A model generated the notes under the pieces. That model was given only the letters and a program-made list of their open reading frames with translations. It did not search any database and was not told the origin of the DNA. From Pedobacter sp. W3I1 (lineage in GTDB: Bacteria; Bacteroidota; Bacteroidia; Sphingobacteriales; Sphingobacteriaceae), in contig NZ_JAUSXN010000001.1 of the NCBI RefSeq assembly GCF_030816015.1, forward strand, positions 4,402,001 through 4,466,000: a DNA stretch of 64,000 nt, given 5' to 3'. The translations under genes were made by a program, and so were the position numbers. How positions within the stretch are numbered: position 1 is the stretch's first letter; each line of letters starts with the position of its first letter. Of the stretch, positions 8,966 to 17,746 are shown in pieces.

Positions 8966-9948
8966 GCCAATAAGTTTTTGAAACTGTTTAACGCTTTTTT
9001 GCTGGTTAAAGATTCTTCCGCTTCGTAAAAGCAGTCGGCAAAAGATTGCTCAGGTTTTATGGTTTTAATGGCCAGTGCCGAATTACACAGCACCACGTTG
9101 TTCTGTACATCTGTAGCTTCCCCATTTAAAACAGCCATAAATATTTTGGCAGATGATTCTACGGTATCGCCACCTTTAATCGCATGGGTATCAACCTTAT
9201 CAAAACCCATATCCTGAAGGGTTAAAATCTGTTCGCCCTTATTCGAAAAGGTTTTTACATCGCAGGTTAGTGAAACCTCGTCATAACCTTCCAATGCATG
9301 TACAATAGTATAACTTTTATCGGTATCCTGGTATAAATAAGCATATAAACGGGCCAGTTCCAGACTGAACACGCCTACCATCTGGTATTTTGGCTGCCCG
9401 GGGTTAACCATTGGCCCCAGCATATTAAAAAATGTTTTTACCCCCAGTTCTTTACGGATTGGCGCTACAATTTTCATGGCAGGATTAAACAAAGGAGCGT
9501 GTAAGAAACAGATCCCGGCAGTATCTAAATTGCGCCTTAAAGTAGCTTCATCATTGGTAAAAGTATAACCTAAATATTCCATTACATTAGAAGAACCGCA
9601 GCCCGAAGAAACGCCGTAATTACCATGTTTAGCCACATGATGACCAGCACCTGCCACTACAAATGAGGATAAGGTAGAAATATTGAAAGTGTCTTTACCA
9701 TCGCCACCGGTACCGCAGAGATCAATCAATTCGTAACCCGATAAGTTAACCTTTACACACATATCAAGCATCGCATCACGAAAACCCTGCAGTTCTTGCA
9801 CCGTAATATTGCGCATGGCATAAGCCGTAATAAAAGCGGCAATCTGCGAAGAATTAAATGCTCCTTCCGAAATTGAAATTAAAATGTTCTTTGCCTCTTC
9901 CCTGCTAAAACTCTTGTTCTCGAATAAATGGTTTAATATTTTTTTCAT
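8959..9948 (-). CDS. trpD: Anthranilate phosphoribosyltransferase
   Basis: 329 residues from the ATG at 9948 (MKKILNHLFENKSF); an upstream in-frame extension would translate repeat DNA. It transfers the phosphoribosyl group of PRPP to anthranilate. The PRPP-binding loop GTGGDGKDTFNISTLSSF and the KHGNYGVSSGCGSSNVMEYL segment are clear. First structural gene of the operon, 330 bp downstream of the leader terminator. Expression is probably controlled by that leader. Confidence 0.96.
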   Translation of the reverse strand: MKKILNHLFENKSFSREEAKNILISISEGAFNSSQIAAFITAYAMRNITVQELQGFRDAMLDMCVKVNLSGYELIDLCGTGGDGKDTFNISTLSSFVVAGAGHHVAKHGNYGVSSGCGSSNVMEYLGYTFTNDEATLRRNLDTAGICFLHAPLFNPAMKIVAPIRKELGVKTFFNMLGPMVNPGQPKYQMVGVFSLELARLYAYLYQDTDKSYTIVHALEGYDEVSLTCDVKTFSNKGEQILTLQDMGFDKVDTHAIKGGDTVESSAKIFMAVLNGEATDVQNNVVLCNSALAIKTIKPEQSFADCFYEAEESLTSKKALNSFKNLLAC

Positions 9949-9966
9949 GTTTTGTATAACTCTTAC

Positions 9967-10027
9967 CGTCATTCTGAACTAGGTTCAGAATCTTTCACAT
10001 AGATGCTGAACTAAATTCAGCATGACG
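9967..10027. repeat. REP-like palindromic unit in the trp leader region
   Basis: CGTCATTCTGAACTAGGTTC at one end and CTAAATTCAGCATGACG at the other form two abutting hairpins with inverted outer ends. It lies between the trp attenuator and trpD, so it should be present in the read-through mRNA. Confidence 0.65.
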
Positions 10028-10234
10028 ATTCTTTAAAAAATCATTTTTACGCCATGGTTTGCGTCTCCACAAACCATTTTATTCTGTTCCGTTTCGTGGA
10101 GACACGAACCGGGGCATTAGTTTTGTATTCAATCTACTCGCCATGTTTGTGTCGCCACAAACCATTTAATTTTTCTAAATCTTTTTTATAGATGCTGATC
10201 CCGAATAGTCGGGACAGCATAACGCCCATTTTTA

Positions 10235-10272
10235 ACCACCCCGTCTTTCAGACACCCCTCCACGGGAGGGGA
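10235..10272. repeat. CACCCC...GGGG repeat fragment
   Basis: ACCACCCCGTCTTTCAGACA followed by CCCCTCC...GGGAGGGG. The same motif appears as a longer unit at 11556-11663, so it is a second dispersed repeat family. Confidence 0.5.
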
Positions 10273-10278
10273 AGGCAT

Positions 10279-10310
10279 AAAAAAAGGATTGCTTTTTGGG
10301 CAATCCTCTT
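10279..10310 (-). terminator. trp operon attenuator (intrinsic terminator in leader)
   Basis: On the minus strand, AGGATTGC, a short loop and GCAATCCT are followed by seven T. The stem extends to 11 bp using AAG/TTT pairs at the base. It sits 45 bp after the leader-peptide stop and 330 bp before trpD, with no other minus-strand gene between, so it can only act on the trp transcript. An alternative pairing is visible: the segment at 10343-10354, just after the leader stop codon, can pair with the 5' arm of the terminator (9 Watson-Crick pairs and one wobble, with one bulge and one mismatch), which would prevent termination. Confidence 0.8.
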
Positions 10311-10354
10311 CGTTGTGTTTAAAATATTTTAAAATATATAACAATAGAATTTGC

Positions 10355-10408
10355 CTAACGAATTTCGTTATGCCACCACCAATTGTTATTTAAGTTTTTA
10401 ATTATCAT
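10355..10408 (-). CDS. trpL: trp operon leader peptide with three tandem Trp codons
   Basis: An 18-codon reading frame encodes MIIKNLNNNWWWHNEIR. Three consecutive TGG codons (10373-10381) immediately precede a self-complementary segment AACGAA-A-TTCGTT, then the stop, then the intrinsic terminator at 10279-10310. Known logic of such leaders: a ribosome stalled at Trp codons when charged tRNA-Trp is scarce allows an antiterminator to form. The start is the only ATG in frame and lies 12 bp downstream of a good Bacteroidota promoter. The residue content, position and downstream hairpins together make chance unlikely. Confidence 0.85.
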   Translation of the reverse strand: MIIKNLNNNWWWHNEIR

Positions 10409-10420
10409 GTTTGTATAAAG

Positions 10421-10453
10421 CAAATATTGACATTGTTTTTTAATATTCCAAAA
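10421..10453 (-). promoter_or_regulatory. trp operon promoter
   Basis: On the minus strand, TTTTGG (10453-10448), a 19-base spacer and AATATTTG (10428-10421) fit the Bacteroidota -33/-7 pattern with one mismatch to TAnnTTTG. The leader peptide ATG follows 12 bp downstream. Confidence 0.55.
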
Positions 10454-10468
10454 TCTTTCTAAAAATAT

Positions 10469-11410
10469 ATGGCTTTCTTTAAAAGAAAAGTGCAGTTTAA
10501 TGATGATTTCGGTTTCGGATCCAATCCCGTTACCAAAAACCAGCGCATGCTTAACCCCGATGGTTCTGCCAATATCGAGCGTACCGGCCTGCCCTGGTTT
10601 AAGTTCGACGATACCTATACCCGCCTGGTTACCATGAGCTGGACGCGGTTTTTCTTTGTTATCCTTGTTACTTATATGGCTGTAAATACAATTTTCGCCA
10701 TTTTATACAACCTTGTGGGTATAGAAAATTTAAATGGCGCCAAAGGTGTAACGCTTCGCGATCAGTTTTTTGATGCTTTTTTCTTTTCAGCACAAACCAT
10801 TTCTACCGTAGGTTATGGCCATATTTCGCCACAGGGCTTTGTTACCAGTGTGCTTGCCGCTTTCGAGAGCATGCTGGGTTTATTGGCCTTTGCACTGGCT
10901 ACGGGTTTATTGTATGGCCGTTTCAGCAGGCCTACATCTAAGGTAAGTTTCAGTAAAAAAATGGTGATTGCCCCGTATGAAAAAGGCCATGGTTTAATGT
11001 GCCGTTTGGTTAATCTCCGCCATAATCAACTCATAGAAGTTGAAGTACAGATGGTGATGTCGTACAATGAAACCGTTGATGGTAAACATGTACGTAGGTT
11101 TTATCCTTTGCCATTAGAGCGCAGTAAAATTGGTATCCTGTCTTTAAACTGGACTCTGGTACACCCCATTACAGAAGAAAGTCCCTTTTTCGAAAAATCG
11201 TTAACCGAGCTGCAGCATGCCGAAGTAGAAATTTTTGTGATCCTCAAAGCTTTTGATGATACCTTCTCGCAAACTATTCATACCAGAACCAGTTATCAGG
11301 ATGAGGAAATCGAAATGGATGCTAAGTTTGAGAAAATGTACTACCATAACGAAGAAGGCAAAATGGTAATGGACTATAGTAAGCTGGATAGGGTTACGCC
11401 GACGGTATAG
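10469..11410 (+). CDS. Inward-rectifier K+ channel (KirBac family)
   Basis: 313 residues. Two membrane helices (about 60-82 and 130-152) flank a pore helix and the selectivity filter TISTVGYGH (around residues 108-116). The C-terminal half is the immunoglobulin-like cytoplasmic domain of Kir channels (LMCRLVNLRHNQLIEVEVQM, VHPITEESPFF). It should conduct potassium across the inner membrane, gated by its cytoplasmic domain and probably by lipids. It is divergent from the trp leader, with only 60 bp between the leader ATG and its ATG. Confidence 0.93.
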   Translation: MAFFKRKVQFNDDFGFGSNPVTKNQRMLNPDGSANIERTGLPWFKFDDTYTRLVTMSWTRFFFVILVTYMAVNTIFAILYNLVGIENLNGAKGVTLRDQFFDAFFFSAQTISTVGYGHISPQGFVTSVLAAFESMLGLLAFALATGLLYGRFSRPTSKVSFSKKMVIAPYEKGHGLMCRLVNLRHNQLIEVEVQMVMSYNETVDGKHVRRFYPLPLERSKIGILSLNWTLVHPITEESPFFEKSLTELQHAEVEIFVILKAFDDTFSQTIHTRTSYQDEEIEMDAKFEKMYYHNEEGKMVMDYSKLDRVTPTV

Positions 11411-11555
11411 GGCCTAATTTTCATTTTCGATTTTTTTGGAAAGCAATGATAGTGCTAATCGGTTGCGATAGTCCCGTTATTCGCTTTATCCCGATTGAAG
11501 GATCGGGATGCTCGCTACTACCGGGTTTAGGACGGTCTGGTCTGTGCTAAATATG

Positions 11556-11663
11556 ACCACCCCGCCTTTCAGGCACCCCTCCAAAGGAAGGGAATTGCAC
11601 CTCATCGTCTCTATGCGATTTGCCTTCCCCTCTTTCAGAGGGGTGTCCGCAGGACGGGGTGTT
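11556..11663. repeat. Long imperfect inverted repeat (CACCCCGCC...GGGGTG)
   Basis: The left arm ACCACCCCGCCTTTCAGGCA and the right arm GTGTCCGCAGGACGGGGTG are imperfect reverse complements spanning about 108 bp. A shorter relative is at 10235-10272. The rest of the 415-bp gap 11411-11825 shows no gene. Confidence 0.55.
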
Positions 11664-11825
11664 TCAGCGACCTATAAAATCACCAATATCCTCATATAAA
11701 TCCAGTTAAACTCAAAGTTAATGGTCTTCGACTCCGCTCAGACTGACAATTATTTACTTTAAACTCTTTGCTCTTAGACCTTATGCCTTAAACCTTAAAC
11801 CATCCACCTTCTAACCCTCAACCTT

Positions 11826-12644
11826 CTACCCTTTTATCAACGGATTTTTCTCTTTCGCAAACAGTTCAAAAACCTTTTTATCTACAAAAGCTGGGAAGAG
11901 TTTGTTCATCCAAACCGCCAGCTTTCCTTGTCCGGTCATGATTAAGGTACGTTTACGTTTTTCGATACCGTCGGCGATGATGCTGGCTACTTCTTCCGAT
12001 GTCATCATTTTACCCTCATCCATGCTGGTTTCGCCATGTGCGGCGCCATCTTTCGATAAGGCCGTTACCCGGATATTCGATGCCGTAAAACCCGGACAAG
12101 CCAAAAGTACATTTACACCGGTTTTTAAGAGTTCGGTGCGTAAAGATTCCATAAAACCATTCATTGCAAATTTAGAGGCCGAATAACCTGTTCTGCCCGG
12201 CAAACCCCGGTAACCTGCAATTGATGATATGCCCACTACCGTTCCTTTAGTTTTCAAAATCTCTGGCAAAGCAAATTTCGTACAATAAACTGTTCCCCAA
12301 AAGTTCACATCCATCAGGTTTTTTAGCACCGATAAATCTAAATCGTTAAACAGTGCACGCATCGATAATCCCGCATTATTTACCAGAATATCGATCTTTT
12401 GAAACGAAACCAAAGCCTGCTTGATAATCAGTTCGCAATCGGTTTCTTTGCTTACATCAGCCTGAACGGCCACCGCCCTTATATTATATTTTTTCTCCAG
12501 ATCGGCGGTAATTTCACAAAGGGTTACATATTGACGGGCGGCCAAAACTAAATTAGCGCCACGTTTAGCAAATTCTTCCGCACAAGCCTTTCCGATTCCG
12601 CTCGATGCGCCAGTGATGATGATTACTTTGTCTTTTAAATCCAT
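11826..12644 (-). CDS. Short-chain dehydrogenase/reductase
   Basis: 272 residues from the ATG at 12644 (MDLKDKVIIITGASSGIGKA). Classical SDR: the NAD(P)-binding TGASSGIG, the structural LVNNAGLSM, the catalytic Ser in GISSIAGYRG and YSASK (Tyr/Lys). Length and the C-terminal hydrophobic helix resemble the DHRS7-like group of membrane-associated reductases. The substrate is unknown; NADPH preference is not certain. It stands 72 bp downstream of the phosphodiesterase-like gene on the same strand. Confidence 0.88.
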   Translation of the reverse strand: MDLKDKVIIITGASSGIGKACAEEFAKRGANLVLAARQYVTLCEITADLEKKYNIRAVAVQADVSKETDCELIIKQALVSFQKIDILVNNAGLSMRALFNDLDLSVLKNLMDVNFWGTVYCTKFALPEILKTKGTVVGISSIAGYRGLPGRTGYSASKFAMNGFMESLRTELLKTGVNVLLACPGFTASNIRVTALSKDGAAHGETSMDEGKMMTSEEVASIIADGIEKRKRTLIMTGQGKLAVWMNKLFPAFVDKKVFELFAKEKNPLIKG

Positions 12645-12716
12645 TTTTAGTATTAAGTAGCAGGTATCTAGTATCAAGATTTGAGTAGCAAGTATCGAGA
12701 CTTGATACCCTTTATA

Positions 12717-13454
12717 TTAGTTTGTTTTAAAGTAGTTTGTGGCCGCAGCGACTTGGTCGGTATTGATGATATCTGCACCTAACTCATGCAGTAACTTCCA
12801 GCAAGCCTGATTATCGGGTGCGCCCCAAAAACGAAAGGCTTTACCCAATCGATGCGCATTGTTAATCAGTTCTGCCAATTCTCCTTTATCAATTGCTGAA
12901 ATCTCACCAACACCCTTCCATTTAGAATAAGTGGCAAAATTATCACTGATCATGGTTATTTTCTTCAGGTCTTCCGGGCTGTAGTTTACATTTGGTAAGC
13001 CATCAAAAAATAAGCGAAAATATTTATGAAATGTATTTGCAGCCGGTCGATTGCCACTAATCACAACTATTGTATTTCTCCCCTGCCGGTCAAAGTATTT
13101 CTGGTATTTTTTCAAATTTTTCCGCAACAAGTGGTATGTCGAATCCCAATCTCCCTTTACATCAATCATCAACTGAAAAGTGTAATATTCTTTTTCAGCA
13201 GATAAGGCTTTAATCTGTTTTAAATACAATTCCTCTAGAGTGTTGCCTGCTTTAATTTCCTTTTTGCTATGCGCCACCATTAACGAATCGCCAAGCACAA
13301 AAACATCGGCTTCAATAGAGAAAACTTTGTTGTTTATCGCATCAATAAAAGGTTTTTGATGGCTGTAATCGTTGTGGGAATGGATCTTTACCTGTGCTTT
13401 GGTAAACGATCCTGATAAAATTAATGCTAAGAAAACAAAAAGATGCTTTACCAT
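12717..13454 (-). CDS. Secreted PI-PLC/GDPD-like phosphodiesterase domain protein
   Basis: 245 residues with an N-terminal signal peptide (MVKHLFVFLALILSGSFTKA). The mature start VKIHSHNDYSHQKPFIDAI and SIEADVFVLGDSLMVAHSKK resemble the first strands of the glycerophosphodiester phosphodiesterase / PI-PLC TIM barrel, with HSHND and EADV as likely metal/catalytic residues. The ATG overlaps the recR stop (TAATG), so it is co-translated with recR. Probably periplasmic, acting on a phosphodiester of unknown identity; activity is inferred from family only. Confidence 0.65.
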   Translation of the reverse strand: MVKHLFVFLALILSGSFTKAQVKIHSHNDYSHQKPFIDAINNKVFSIEADVFVLGDSLMVAHSKKEIKAGNTLEELYLKQIKALSAEKEYYTFQLMIDVKGDWDSTYHLLRKNLKKYQKYFDRQGRNTIVVISGNRPAANTFHKYFRLFFDGLPNVNYSPEDLKKITMISDNFATYSKWKGVGEISAIDKGELAELINNAHRLGKAFRFWGAPDNQACWKLLHELGADIINTDQVAAATNYFKTN

Positions 13455-14071
13455 TATTTCATCATTGCAGTTTCGTAAGGTACACGGGTTACAATCGATC
13501 TGCCAAGCGTAATTTCATCGGTATACTCCAACTCGCCACCAAATGCAATCCCACGTGCAATGGTAGTTACCGGAACATTAAACTCCTTTAATCTTTTGTA
13601 CAGGTAAAACAATGTGGTATCGCCTTCCATATTCGGACTGAGCGCTAAAATCACCTCTTTAATCCCTCCTGCTGCCATTCTCACTACTAAACCATCAATA
13701 AACAGATCGGAAGGGCCAACGCCATCCATCGGAGAAATTAAGCCACCCAAAACATGGTAAACCCCAAAATATTGTCCTGTATTTTCAATGGCCATCACAT
13801 CGCGGGTATCTTCTACCACACATATGGTTTCCTTATCGCGTTTAATTGAGGTACAGATTTCACACTCCGAATAATCAGAAATATTATGGCAGGTAGTGCA
13901 ATGTTTAATCTGTTGTTTAAGCTTAATAAAAGTGTTGCCAAACTGGTTTACCTCCTCCTGCTCCTTGTTTAAAAGATGTAATACCAAACGTAAAGCTGTT
14001 TTTTGCCCTACACCAGGAAGTTTCGAGAATTCGTTTACCGCATCTTCGAGCAGCTTGGATGAAAAATTCAT
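13454..14071 (-). CDS. recR: Recombination mediator RecR
   Basis: 205 residues, standard length. The helix-hairpin-helix FSKLPGVGQKTALRLVLHLL is followed by a four-Cys zinc finger (CTTCHNISDYSECEIC) and a Toprim domain (ICVVEDTRDVMAIE). RecR acts with RecO and RecF to load RecA at gaps. First gene of a two-gene unit with the downstream phosphodiesterase-like gene. Confidence 0.96.
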   Translation of the reverse strand: MNFSSKLLEDAVNEFSKLPGVGQKTALRLVLHLLNKEQEEVNQFGNTFIKLKQQIKHCTTCHNISDYSECEICTSIKRDKETICVVEDTRDVMAIENTGQYFGVYHVLGGLISPMDGVGPSDLFIDGLVVRMAAGGIKEVILALSPNMEGDTTLFYLYKRLKEFNVPVTTIARGIAFGGELEYTDEITLGRSIVTRVPYETAMMK

Positions 14072-14238
14072 AATGCAAAAATAGGTAATTAGTTCAATAG
14101 TTCATTGGGAATTGGTTGATGGTTTAATAGTTCATGTTGATGGCTTAGTTGTTAAGTAGTTCACTGGTCATTTGTTCATTGGTAGAGTAAATTGGATATT
14201 GACAGGTCGAATCTTCATCCCCCTACCCCCTTTAGAGG

Positions 14239-14729
14239 GCTATCGTGTGGACACATCTTTTTAAGAATGGTTTGGGCATCATGCTAGCTGGCTTTAATAA
14301 ACCACAGTCTTTACCGAAGAACGCCGTCAATCCCAAGTGGCGGGAGAATCAAAAAAAATAGGTGCACAATGGCCCAAATAGCATTACCAAACCTCAAACG
14401 CAGTGGTTTTGTGTTCATTAGCACTGAATTCAAAATTTAATATAAATTGAACACAAAACGAAGTGCCACTATTTTTTTGATGAGCGTGGGCGGTGAAAAG
14501 CCACATTGCTGGATTGACAAAGCGCTTTGGGTACTTTGGCGCTCCAAAGTACCTTGCCCCGCGGCAAAGAGCGGAAAAATCAATATTTACGTTTAATTAA
14601 TTTTTTTTACGAAATGACTACCTTTTAGTAGCTGGAAAGATGCTGAAATAAATTCAGCATGACGATCGCCTTAGGAACGTGTACTAAAAAACAAATATAG
14701 GATTAACAAAGATGTGTCCACACGATAGC
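14239..14729. mobile_element. MITE-like element, 491 bp, with perfect terminal inverted repeats and 8-bp target duplication
   Basis: The ends are perfect 22-bp inverted repeats beginning GCTATCGTGTGGACAC, at 14239-14260 and 14708-14729. They are flanked on both sides by the direct repeat TTTAGAGG (14231-14238 and 14730-14737), a target-site duplication. No transposase or other gene is inside, so it is non-autonomous. The interior has a second inverted repeat (TTTTGTGTTCA / TGAACACAAAA) and one copy of the CTGAA REP-like palindrome (about 14640-14668). The family of the mobilising transposase is not recognised. It fills most of the 770-bp gap 14072-14840. Confidence 0.8.
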
Positions 14730-14840
14730 TTTAGAGGGGGACTTGATTTCTCTCCAGACTTCGGACTCCGGACTTCGGACTAATCAATGTATTGCTTGAT
14801 TTGATTGTTTTATTTACATTTATCAGCTTAATATAAAACT

Positions 14841-16349
14841 ATGTCTCCAACCATTCTCTTATGTTTTCTGATCGGTTATTTTTTATTGCTGATTATTATT
14901 TCATTCGTAACCTCAAAAAATTCATCCGACAATTCGACTTTTTTTATTGCCAACCGGAATTCTAAATGGTATTTAGTGGCCTTTGGGATGATCGGAACTG
15001 CACTTTCGGGTGTTACTTTTATTTCGGTACCCGGAGAAGTTGGCGCACCCAGCGGAAACCAGTTTCAGTATTTTCAGTTCGTTCTGGGCAATGCGGTTGG
15101 CTTTATCATTATAGCCACGGTTTTGCTTCCACTTTACTACCGGATGAACTTAACCTCCATTTATAGTTATATCGAAAAGAGATTAGGTCATTATAGCTAT
15201 AAAACAGCAGCATCAATATTTTTATTGAGCCGCACTTTGGGATCGGCCACCAGGTTATACCTCGTAGTGATTGTTTTACAGCGTTTTATATTCGATAATT
15301 ATGGTGTTCCGTTCTGGTTAACAGTTTTAATTTCGCTGGCGCTAATCTGGTCGTACACGTTTAAGGGCGGACTGAAAACCATTATTATTACCGATACATT
15401 GCAGACTTTTTTCCTCGTGCTTTCGGTTTTCCTTACTATTTATTTTATATGCAACAGTCTTAATTTCAATATTCCACAAGCATTTGAAACCATAAAAAGC
15501 AGCAGTTATTCTAAAATATTCTTTTTAAACGATTTCCTGACCAATAAATTCTATTTCAGTAAACAGTTTATCGGTGGTATTTTCGTTACCATTGCGATGA
15601 CAGGTTTAGATCAGGATTTGATGCAAAAAAACCTGAGCATGGGCACCATCAAAGAAGCACAGAAAAACATGTTTACTTTTACAGGGGTATTCGTAATCCT
15701 GAACGTTTTCTTTTTAAGTGTAGGTGCATTGTTATACATTTTTGCAGCTAAAAACGGTATCGATATTCCATTAGATCATATCACCGGAAAACCAAGAACA
15801 GATTTATTGTTCCCCGAAATTGCCTTAAATAACCTGGGCGCGGTACCTGCAATTATATTTATGCTGGGCTTAACCGCAGCAACCTTTGCCACAACCGACT
15901 CAGCACTTACAGCCTTAACCACATCATTCTGTGTCGACTTTTTAGGCATGGCTAAAGCAGAAAATGTAAATGCTAAAGATGCTGTGAAAAAGCGCCATAC
16001 CGTACATGTGGCCTTTTCTATTTTGATGTTTTTGGTCATCATCGTTATCAATGCGCTAAACAGCTCATCGGTTGTCAGCTTAATTTTTACCATTGCCTCT
16101 TATACCTACGGGCCGCTTTTAGGCTTATATAGTTTTGGATTATTTGTAAAAAAACGTGGCCTTCACGATAAATTAGTCCCAATTGTTTGCTTATTATCAC
16201 CTTTTTTATGTTACTTGCTTGCCACGTACTCGACCACTTTACTGGGTGGTTACGTTTTTAGTGTTGAACTGATTTTGATTAACGGTTTAATCACATTTAT
16301 AGGCTTGTTGTTCATTAGTAAAAAGACTGATGCGCAAACCAAATTTTAA
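14841..16349 (+). CDS. Sodium:solute symporter (SSS family)
   Basis: 502 residues with about 13 hydrophobic segments. The SSS signature region is seen in the early helices (FGMIGTALSGVTFISVPGEV), the unwound-helix/Na-site region and the GLTAATFATTDSALTALTTS segment of the later Na+ site. It imports a small solute with sodium; the substrate cannot be assigned. The LOG-family gene follows after 17 bp, probably in the same transcript. Confidence 0.9.
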   Translation: MSPTILLCFLIGYFLLLIIISFVTSKNSSDNSTFFIANRNSKWYLVAFGMIGTALSGVTFISVPGEVGAPSGNQFQYFQFVLGNAVGFIIIATVLLPLYYRMNLTSIYSYIEKRLGHYSYKTAASIFLLSRTLGSATRLYLVVIVLQRFIFDNYGVPFWLTVLISLALIWSYTFKGGLKTIIITDTLQTFFLVLSVFLTIYFICNSLNFNIPQAFETIKSSSYSKIFFLNDFLTNKFYFSKQFIGGIFVTIAMTGLDQDLMQKNLSMGTIKEAQKNMFTFTGVFVILNVFFLSVGALLYIFAAKNGIDIPLDHITGKPRTDLLFPEIALNNLGAVPAIIFMLGLTAATFATTDSALTALTTSFCVDFLGMAKAENVNAKDAVKKRHTVHVAFSILMFLVIIVINALNSSSVVSLIFTIASYTYGPLLGLYSFGLFVKKRGLHDKLVPIVCLLSPFLCYLLATYSTTLLGGYVFSVELILINGLITFIGLLFISKKTDAQTKF

Positions 16350-16366
16350 TATTTAGCATTACTTAT

Positions 16367-17074
16367 ATGACGAGTGAAGAAAAAATTAGAAGTGCTTTCG
16401 AAAACAAAGACTGGCAGGAAATTAAAGTAACAGACTCCTGGCAAATTTTTAAAATCATGGCCGAATTTGTAGATGGCTTTGAAAAACTGGCTAAAATTGG
16501 TCCCTGCGTTACCATTTATGGTTCGGCGCGTACGGCTCAAACGCATAGATATTATCAGTTAGCCGAACAGTGCGGTAAATTATTAACCGATAGGGGTTAT
16601 GGCGTAATTACGGGCGGTGGTCCAGGGATTATGGAGGCTGGTAACAAGGGTGCGCACACCAACGGCGGTAAATCGGTAGGTTTAAATATTGAGTTACCAT
16701 TTGAGCAGTTTCATAATAAATATATCGATCACAATAAATTATTAGAATTCGATTATTTCTTTGTGCGCAAGGTCATGTTCATGAAATACAGTCAGGGTTT
16801 TGTGGTATTACCAGGTGGTTTTGGCACTATGGATGAGCTATTTGAAGCTTTAACCCTCATCCAGACCGGCAAAATTGCACGTTTCCCAATTGTATTGCTT
16901 GGTGTTGATTATTGGGGTGGATTAATCGATTGGATTAAAGGCACTATGCTTCAAAAAGAACATAACATTCACGAAGAAGATTTGAATCTTTTCAGATTGG
17001 TAGATACTGCTGAAGAAGCCGCAGAGCATATTTTCCGTTTCTACGATAAATATGTACTTAAACCGAATTTCTAG
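16367..17074 (+). CDS. LOG-family protein (nucleotide 5'-monophosphate phosphoribohydrolase-like)
   Basis: 235 residues. Rossmann-like core with TIYGSARTAQTHRYY, the GVITGGGPGIMEAGNKGA segment and the diagnostic PGGFGTMDELFEALTLIQTG motif (PGGxGTxxE). Family members hydrolyse nucleoside monophosphates such as cytokinin ribotides or purine nucleotides; the physiological substrate here is unknown. It follows the symporter by 17 bp and ends before an intrinsic terminator at 17137-17169. Confidence 0.88.
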   Translation: MTSEEKIRSAFENKDWQEIKVTDSWQIFKIMAEFVDGFEKLAKIGPCVTIYGSARTAQTHRYYQLAEQCGKLLTDRGYGVITGGGPGIMEAGNKGAHTNGGKSVGLNIELPFEQFHNKYIDHNKLLEFDYFFVRKVMFMKYSQGFVVLPGGFGTMDELFEALTLIQTGKIARFPIVLLGVDYWGGLIDWIKGTMLQKEHNIHEEDLNLFRLVDTAEEAAEHIFRFYDKYVLKPNF

Positions 17075-17136
17075 ATCTTTTGGTTAATCGGTTAATTGTT
17101 TAAATCGGTTAACTGAAAATTGCCAACTGCTAACTG

Positions 17137-17169
17137 AAAAAGTGCTTACAAACAATAAGCACTTTTTTT
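17137..17169 (+). terminator. Intrinsic terminator after LOG gene
   Basis: A 12-bp stem (AAAAAGTGCTTA / TAAGCACTTTTT) with a 7-base loop and a run of seven T. Confidence 0.85.
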
Positions 17170-17216
17170 ATGTAACAACTGAAGAAAACTGCTATCTAAA
17201 ATAAAACGTATCTAAA

Positions 17217-17717
17217 ATGTCGAAATTTATCAACTGGAAAAGCAATTGGCTTAGTGGGAACTTTCAACTCTTTGCAGATGGTGTTCAGAAAGGGATGATC
17301 ACATTCGAAACCTGGAAGAGTAATGCCGAAAGTATGCTTGATGATAAAAACTATCAATTTGTAAACGAAGGTTTCTGGCAATCAAGAACAAAGGTAATTG
17401 ACAGGGAAACGGGTGGCGTGGTTGCAATTATCACTTACGACAGCTGGAAATCAAAAGCAGTAATCAGCTTAAAATCCGGAGCGCAGTATGAATGGAAATC
17501 GACAAATTTATGGCGTTCGCAATGGACAGTAAGCAATTATAAAGATGAGCACATTATATATAACTCTAGCAGCAGAAGCGGTGCATTATCGTCTGATACC
17601 GACAATGAATTATTAATTATAGCAGGCTTATTTATTAAGCAGATCTATAACAAACAGGCAATTGTACTTATTGTATGCTTCATGCCGATCATTACAATGA
17701 CTGCACTTCGCCAATAA
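17217..17717 (+). CDS. Uncharacterised protein, first of a tandem paralogous pair
   Basis: 166 residues, not recognised. Rich in Trp and beta-strand patterns (INWKSNWLSGNFQLFADGVQ, NEGFWQSRTKVIDRETGGVV, ITYDSWKSKAVI), ending in a hydrophobic segment near 142-162. The layout (a long beta sheet followed by one terminal hydrophobic helix) is reminiscent of the tubby/LURP-one scramblase-like fold, but that is only an impression. The next gene has the same architecture and matching motifs (EGFxxxxTKxxD, AIITYDxxxxKA), so the two arose by tandem duplication. Confidence 0.75.
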   Translation: MSKFINWKSNWLSGNFQLFADGVQKGMITFETWKSNAESMLDDKNYQFVNEGFWQSRTKVIDRETGGVVAIITYDSWKSKAVISLKSGAQYEWKSTNLWRSQWTVSNYKDEHIIYNSSSRSGALSSDTDNELLIIAGLFIKQIYNKQAIVLIVCFMPIITMTALRQ

Positions 17718-17746
17718 ATAGTAAAAAGATTAAATCCTTTTGTGAG

